Assembly: GCA_030407085.1 (NCBI GenBank)
Contig: CM059586.1
Coordinates: 83,325,501-83,389,500, forward strand
Source: Trichopria drosophilae
Taxonomy: Eukaryota; Arthropoda; Insecta; Hymenoptera; Diapriidae
Direction of reading: 5' to 3'
DNA length: 64,000 bases
Shown: positions 57,855 to 64,000 of the stretch, one piece after another
Numbering within the stretch: the first letter of the stretch is position 1
Layout: every line of letters begins with the position of its first letter
The notes under the pieces: generated by a model
Told to the model about the DNA's origin: nothing
The model's input: the letters and a program-made list of their open reading frames with translations, nothing else
The model's database searches: none
Program-made: the position numbers and the translations under genes

Positions 57855-58885
57855 AACTCTCAAAAAGTGCGTTTTTTTTTGTTTCAATTTAAGTCAAATA
57901 TTTCATATCAAAATTGAAAAGAAAACATATCCTACTAATTTCAAGTTCAATCTTAAACATTCCGAGTCAAAATTGACTTTTAGTCATTAAGAATTCCATA
58001 ATGGCGCCAATCTGGAAAAAAGTTGTCAAAAAATAGATAATATTTATTGTTTCATTTTTTGTCGAGAGGTTAGAATTTTGGTATTCTATTGAAACGATGT
58101 ACTACAAAGGTGGTCAAAATATTTGAATTTTAAGACAAAAATTTATTTTCATACCGCATATAATTTAAAATTTTGAATAAAATATACATAAAAAATTTCT
58201 CAAAATATTATGAAAAAAACCTTTAAAGATTCCTATACATTTTTCAATGAATTCTAAGTTTTTCATGCTTAGCATTTTTTAAAGCTCACAGTTTTCGAGG
58301 AAGAGCACCCGGAAATTTGCAAAGAAATTATCATTGCGGACGCTATTATGAGGTTGTTACAATGGTGAGAAGTACTCAACTAAACGTTTTTCTTAAAAAT
58401 CAAATATTTTGACCATCTTTATACATAGTTTTAGCAGAATCCAAATATTCTAATAACTCGAAAAAAAAATAAAAAGAATAAATATTTCCCAATTTTTTAC
58501 AAGATTGGTGTTATATTGGAATTCCTAATGACAGAAACGTAATTTTGACTTCGCTACCTTTCAATTTTTTTCAACTTCAGTTTTGATTCAAAAAACTTGA
58601 TTGAAATTGAAGCAAAAAAAGTGTCTTTTGGGCGTTACTCGGCTAATCTGTCTTCTCGACAAAAGTGAACAAACGATTATTGACCTCGCCGACGGGATAT
58701 GCTCGTCTTTATTGCACCTTACAGTTATTCGCTTGAATACACAAATTAGTGAATATTTATGAAAATTACTCGTTCAACAATGGATATTTCTGAATCAAAA
58801 TTCTGTTTTTAATTACATTGTGTAAACGATTAAAAGTAGTTGAGCTGAATATTTAACAGTACTGGGGTAACATAAAAAGATTTAT
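57855..58885. other. AT-rich stretch, nothing recognised
   Basis: No gene or repeat supported. Confidence 0.4.
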
Positions 58886-58890
58886 ATAGT

Positions 58891-59004
58891 CAGGCGCGTA
58901 GGAGCCAGGGGGGGCTGCCCCCCCCCCTCCCATCAATTCTGGAGGGGTGGCAAAGTATATATATATAATACCATATAATACCAAAATTTGTTCCTACGCG
59001 CCTG
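58891..59004. mobile_element. 114-bp hAT-type MITE with perfect 8-bp target duplication
   Basis: The ends CAGGCGCGTAGGAGCC and GTTCCTACGCGCCTG are inverted with one to two differences. TATATAGT flanks both sides exactly (58883-58890 and 59005-59012). An 8-base duplication with CAGG-type ends is characteristic of hAT elements. The interior has a run of seven G and a longer run of C that form a strong stem. Confidence 0.88.
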
Positions 59005-59014
59005 TATATAGTTA

Positions 59015-60420
59015 AAAATTCAAGAAAATTGAAATAGTTCGGTCAACCGTATAGTTGATCTGTGATCTTTTCAAACTAGTTCGGTGTTTTAATTATTTTT
59101 CGAACAGCTATTTTTCCGATAGTTAAACTATTCACGTTTTTCCATTATTTTGCAAAAAAGTACTTTCACTTCCGGAGGAGCAAAATTACATTTTTGACAC
59201 TGTTACTATTTTCCTTATTACATTACTATTTTCCATTGTAGTACATACTATCAGCGTTGAACTGTTTTTAGAAATTTACATTTTGCCACAATATACCAAC
59301 TTTGCTTACCTAAATGGTAAGAAATTTTCCAATTTTTATATTGTCTCTGTGCCCAACATATGATGTATTTAATTGAATTAACTCTTTGGATTACATGTTT
59401 ACAGGAAATTCAGATCAATATTTCCGCCCTTAATGATTACCGACATACTTGAAAAACATTCAACAAATTCAAACGTTTTTAACCAAACAATCCAGCGCTT
59501 CGAATCTTTTCACTTTGGTCCTCATTTTTGTCGAAAAATCTTAAAATAATCCAAACCATCACAACAATTTGTGAATTTTTCTAGTAAAATTTGCAATATT
59601 TCTGATCAAGCAAACAAGTTTCTGAAACCGGAAAAAATTTACTAAAAAATTTTTTTTTAAATTTGTCGGAAAAATCCCAAAACCATCGTGATTTGCTCGT
59701 AAAAGACGTCTATAAAATATATTTAAATATGATACCAAATTTTCATTCAACATTTTTCAGATCTTTATGATAGTGTGATCTTTACATTCAGAAATATCTC
59801 ACAAGAAGAATATTTTTGTCTTTTTTATTCATTTCTCTTCTTTCATCAGATGGTATCGTCTACGCTGGTAAAAAAATTGAAAACAGTAATTTTTCAAAAA
59901 TAGTAACTCTCAATAATCATTGGGAATATCGTCCATGTATGTAAAATCTGTTCGTTGGTCATATGGACTAATTTAAAGAAAACTTACACTAACGTTTCCG
60001 GAAAAATATGACAAACGCGCGAATAAACAATCCTCTTACATATATCTTTTCGTCCGACATTGCAATGTAAAATTAAATTCTATGAGGAGTGGTGGTTTAG
60101 GAATTTACATAAAAAAACTCATACCTCCTTCGGCTGACTTACAACAATAATAAAACTATTGAGAATACTCATTTTCAGCCAAACGACAATTTTGTGATAA
60201 CAAATAAAACAGTCTGTACATAATCAGTTATCGAAAAATAAACAACAAAGAAGAATGTTCAGAAGACTGCGTTTAATGATCTTTGGAGACAAAGATTTGA
60301 ACGACGTAGGATACAAATATAATCCGATAAAAAATCAATACTGTCGACATCCAACATGCAACTAAATTGTTCTTTTTAAATTAAAAATTGTTCTTAAATT
60401 ATTAAATTGTTAAAAAGTCC
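59015..60420. other. AT-rich stretch, nothing recognised
   Basis: No supported gene. A 64-codon minus frame (59559-59753) has no features. Confidence 0.4.
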
Positions 60421-60424
60421 TGGT

Positions 60425-60660
60425 GCACGCAGACAAATTTTCCCAGAAAACTTACTATTTCAGATGGTAATTTTGGGGTAAACTTGTAGAATGGAGAACA
60501 AATAAATTATTTCTAGTACAAAATAGTAGACTTTTTGGAAATAAAATTACCAAAATAGTAATTTTGATCACAAAAGAATAAACACTTTACACATTCTTTA
60601 AGTCCATCCCAAAATTACCATCTGGAATGGTAAAATTTCTAAGAAAATTTTCTCAGAGTA
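60425..60660. mobile_element. ~235-bp inverted-repeat element (CAGATGGTAATTTTGGG)
   Basis: AAATTTTCCCAGAAAA, TACTATTTCAGATGGTAA and TTTTGGGG at the left are mirrored by CCCAAAATTACCATCTGGAA and TTCTAAGAAAATTT at the right. The interior repeats AAAATTACC-type words. Related to 62860-63176. Confidence 0.65.
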
Positions 60661-61026
60661 TAAATATATAAAAAAGTTCTTTTGCGCAAAGTACAGCAGT
60701 ATACTACATACTATATATTGATCGATTCTGTTTAGGTATTCGTTGCGTTATTCATTAGGTGTGATTAGTGGTTTTGTGAAACTTTTTTGTTGTCAGGGTC
60801 AATTACTTCGCTCGCTGTCTAACCCCGAATGCATGAAACTAATTATACTTATTTCATATTTGCTGCGATACTATCGGAATACGCACGGTGAGTCAGATTG
60901 AATGAAACTGCACTTCGTAGACTGCGCAGTCATTGTTCGCCACCAGGTGACGACTCCACCTGTCCGAACGCATGATGATAAGTTTTCATTGCATTTTTGC
61001 ATACTTTTTAAAAAATAGCCAAATAT

Positions 61027-61027
<1 letters not shown>

Positions 61028-61069
<42 letters not shown>
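61028..61069. repeat. (CA)21 microsatellite
   Basis: An uninterrupted CA dinucleotide run. It explains the poly-Cys-Val tails of two minus-strand frames here, which are not genes. Confidence 0.97.
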
Positions 61070-61072
<3 letters not shown>

Positions 61073-61160
61073 TTATTGTACGTTCCATGTGTGTGAATAA
61101 TATTTTATGTTTGACCAGTTGGAGAGTTAACTTCATACTCCATTGACAAACCAAAGCTTC

Positions 61161-61177
61161 GTATATATATATATATT
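61161..61177. repeat. (TA)n microsatellite
   Basis: A short TA run about 90 bases downstream of the (CA)n tract. Confidence 0.85.
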
Positions 61178-61179
61178 TG

Positions 61180-62020
61180 CGACATTCCGCGATACTTTTA
61201 ATATTTAGGAAACTGAACATAGTTAGAGGATACTAATTTTCGAGAGAAACAAATTTAAAGTTCGTTATTTTTAAAGATTTGCGTAGGAAACCATCCCTTA
61301 TTTTGTGTGTTTCAGACGAAATAAAAATGGAGGAAATTAAATTTTCATAAAAATTTTTTTAAATACCATTTCTTTTTAACCTGCGTTTCGATTTTCGAGT
61401 GCTTTGTCTTCATAATAACCATTCAAAGTAAATTTTGAAAATTGCCGTGTCTTGTAACACAAAAAAATTGTAGGGTTTTAAAACTCGTTATTTTTTTCCG
61501 ACACACCATTAATACAATTTGAAAACCCACAAAACGTTTGCTCTTTTTATTTGATATATTGTTCAGTGTATGCCACAAATCTTAAATTACTCAAAGTTAC
61601 TACAGCTAAAAAACTAAAAAGTTTGACAAATAGAAAAGAAAGAAAAAATTACTTATTTTATTTTATATTATCTATGCTTTATATTGGTAGCACCCTTTTA
61701 GTTGTGACACCTAATCGTTCCTACTTAAATATTGCTATTTGTAACTTTTAAAACTAGGAAAAGTGCTTTCCACGTGAGAGGGGGCAATTAATAATAAAAT
61801 TTTTTTTGTAGGTCAGATATTAAAAGTATCGCGGAATTAATCGTATACATGAATTTGTGAACTTATTATATAATCTCCGACTTTTTTAAAGACGTCAAAA
61901 AATATTGTAAAAGACATATTCAGAACAAAGAAACCTACCATTCTATTGGTGAACTCGGGTTTAATTCGAATATTTTCTTACTTATCTTATTTTGTTTGTT
62001 TTTCGGGAATTGTTTGATTT
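61180..62020. other. AT-rich stretch, nothing recognised
   Basis: A 66-codon frame (61551-61751, +) starts at TTG and has no domain. Confidence 0.4.
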
Positions 62021-62037
62021 AGTTTGTTGGTCCGCAG

Positions 62038-62172
62038 CCGGATGGCGCTTCGATCGTTGTGGTTGACGGTCGCATTTGTTGCGGGGCCAGATCGCTTCCT
62101 GCTCTCGACGAGAAATTGCTGTACGCAACGTCTCAACAAACGCGGTATTATTCTTGTTACCGGTGCAAATAA
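62038..62172 (+). CDS. possible small terminal exon in a GC-rich patch (doubtful)
   Basis: After an acceptor-like GTTGGTCCGCAG (ending at 62037) the frame reads about 44 residues beginning PDGASIVVVDGRICC and ending TRYYSCYRCK before TAA. The segment is a sharp GC-rich patch (62025-62165) in AT-rich flanks. Other frames of 63-72 codons overlap it. The ending SCYRCK has a zinc-finger-like Cys-x-x-Cys, but no partner ligands follow. Without homology this stays a weak candidate. Confidence 0.15.
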   Translation, partial: PDGASIVVVDGRICCGARSLPALDEKLLYATSQQTRYYSCYRCK

Positions 62173-62249
62173 AAACAAAATAAAGCAGCACCAGAATCAA
62201 AAGAAAATATTAACCGTGCAACATCCTCCGCAGGCTGATTGAAATAAAG

Positions 62250-62855
62250 TCGCTAAAAATAAAAAACTTAAAAGTTTCAAAATGTTCCCTGTTCAGACGC
62301 CAAAAACATATTTATTTACGACATTTTAGGTTGGAAAATGTTGCATTTGGAAATTGCAATTCAGGTTCTAAAACTTCCTAAAAATAATTATTTTTCTACA
62401 CAATTAAAAATAATAATAAAATCAAAAATACATGACTACGGAACGAACATTCATAGCGATTTATGCTAAACCTATTTTAAAGGTCTGAAATTGGTGTATT
62501 TACAAAAAATGACGAAAAACTGAAGTCACTCTCGCAAGCTCTATTTCTGGACATGTCAACAAAAAATTGCTGCATTAAATCAGCAATTTACAATTTATTA
62601 CAAAACTAACCATGTAGATGTATATACAATAATTCCTTCGAACAACATATTCAAAAAATTTTCAAGAAATAATATATATAGCCTTTTTTCATAGTTATTT
62701 AGCAACATTAATAGAAATGATTTTTCCCGTTTAATGTTATTTTTTCGTACGTTCCACTATACAAGTATTTTCGAGTTATTTATGAAAGATAATAACATGT
62801 TTAATAATTACTGTAGTATTACGAGCAACAGATTATATATGGAAACAATTTTGTT
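62250..62855. other. AT-rich stretch, nothing recognised
   Basis: No gene or repeat supported. Confidence 0.4.
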
Positions 62856-62859
62856 CGAA

Positions 62860-63176
62860 ATTTCGCAGTCTCAGACGGTAATTTAGGGCCCGTAGCTCTG
62901 TATGTACTTACATTACACAAGGCTAATTTTAAACAAGGTTATATACAATATAACTATTAATAACGGTAATAGTTACCATTCCGGTTACTATTTTTTGTAG
63001 TAAAAATTATTCGAGTTGTGTAACTTTTACTACCTACATTGTAAATATTTTATAACATTATTTAAAACATAGTAAAATGTACCCAATTATCGTAAGTATT
63101 GTCAGAAATAATAGCAACTTTTCGTACAACAATAGTTTGTCCGTAGCTTACCGTCTGAGGCGGTAAAATTTCCAAA
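62860..63176. mobile_element. ~317-bp inverted-repeat element (CTCAGACGGTAA)
   Basis: GAAATTTCGCAGTCTCAGAC with GGTAA at the left is mirrored by TTACCGTCTGAGGCGGTAAA at 63149-63168 followed by ATTTCC. GTAGCT words also pair. The interior has several GGTAA / TTACC words. It shares the TCAGAYGGTAA core with the element at 60425-60660. Confidence 0.65.
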
Positions 63177-63179
63177 ACA

Positions 63180-64000
63180 ATTTTTCTTCATATACTAATT
63201 TAAAATATGTTAGGTTGATAAAACATTTGATTACTATTTCCCATTTATCTCCGGAAGTAAGACGGATCGTATGTAAAATGTGAAACACGGTACCCCTTCC
63301 ATATCGCAATAAATATATATACAGATATTTTAATAATGTATATATACTATTTACATATCTCCCTGAAAATGTCAAATATCAATTTTTATACCTACACTTG
63401 GTAATGTGAATGTTTCTCATATAATATGCATACCTGGGCAAAGTTACATAGCAACAAATGATTTTTTAATTGTCAATTCAAGATTAATTAATAACCTTAT
63501 CTGCATATTAATTACGTAATAATACGGTGCTATACTTAAAAAGTATATGTTCATCATCTGACATAAAAAATGAAGTCCTAACCATCGACATACGTCACCC
63601 AAGATCATTTGTTTTCGGAAAGAATGCGATAAAAGTTTGACAAATGAAGAATCAATTTTACGAAAAACCTGTTTTTGGATGGATACAAGCTTCAAACACG
63701 AGGAGGTCACAATTTGAAAATTCTGTCAATAAACGCCAATATATCGGATCAACTCACAAAAAAATTGTTTTCACTTTTAAAAAAATTGAGCGAAACATCA
63801 ATCACCGAATCATCAAGAAATGCATATTTTCATAGCCCTCGAACGACAGTTTAAAAAAAAGTAATTAAATCATCTTTCAAGATAATGTCCTCGGCTGTGT
63901 CACTTTATATTTTGGTGCAATTCAGGATACACATTTTGAAGTATCAATTAACCGGGTTTTATTGGATAAATTAGATGCCATCTATCGACACGGTTTTATT
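63180..64000. other. AT-rich stretch to the window end
   Basis: Frames of 63-88 codons on both strands have no domain or splice framing. No repeat ends are seen. Confidence 0.4.

Noticed and set aside
60871..61220. Minus-strand frames with Cys-Val runs
   Set aside because: They are translations of the (CA)21 microsatellite.
1..64000. A prokaryotic operon, phage, or defence system
   Set aside because: There are no ribosome-binding-site-preceded gene runs and no dense coding. Splice-type signals and TTAA-, TA-, TTA- and 8-bp-flanked MITEs point to a eukaryotic nuclear genome.

Overview
The window reads as AT-rich nuclear DNA of an animal, most likely an insect. It has no operons, no bacterial-style dense coding and no rRNA. 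Long stop-rich stretches alternate with many short inverted-repeat DNA transposons (MITEs and foldback elements), and there are a few GC-richer single-copy islands. The order of insect cannot be decided from the sequence. Almost all open frames of 60-110 codons look like chance readings or transposon sequence.

The best coding evidence is a short first coding exon at 7774-7870 (+). It has an in-frame upstream stop, a good ATG context, a hydrophobic signal-anchor and a consensus GTGAGT donor at 7871. It looks like the N-terminus of a secreted or type II membrane protein. No downstream exon could be identified, so much of the window to its right may be a very long first intron. Weaker coding candidates are an 88-codon frame at 45568-45834 (+), possibly a terminal exon, and frames at 39107-39307 (-), 19298-19549 (-) and 62038-62172 (+). 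A possible 5' UTR exon on the minus strand lies at about 456-660.

Layout: 1-4.1 kb is AT-rich with a run of diverged repeat units (3.16-3.9 kb). 4.1-5.6 kb is a GC-rich island. 6.4-6.5 kb holds nested palindromes. 7.8 kb holds the exon. 9.6-17 kb is a belt of MITEs, including a TTAA-flanked piggyBac-like foldback at 16.1-17.0 kb. 20.7-21.8 kb holds two inverted-repeat elements. 23.0-24.05 kb and 28.2-28.7 kb are GC-rich islands. 26.5-31.6 kb holds three large foldback elements, one carrying a tRNA-like sequence. 33.06-35.04 kb is a three-level nest of transposons with target duplications. 35.45-37.99 kb is a 2.5-kb palindrome whose arms are arrays of a ~64-bp unit. 38-45.5 kb is mostly featureless apart from a GC-rich island at 43.0-43.7 kb. 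46-64 kb mixes GC-rich single-copy segments with further MITEs, a hAT-type MITE with a perfect 8-bp duplication (58.89 kb) and microsatellites.

There is no set of cooperating genes here. The content is a (probably intronic or intergenic) transposon landscape around one credible exon and several candidate regulatory islands. The most unusual structures are the palindromic tandem-array element at 35.4-38.0 kb, the nested insertions just before it, and a dispersed foldback family built from units carrying CGCCATTTTG and CGTAATCAGCGACCCC-like motifs with piggyBac-like TTAA ends.
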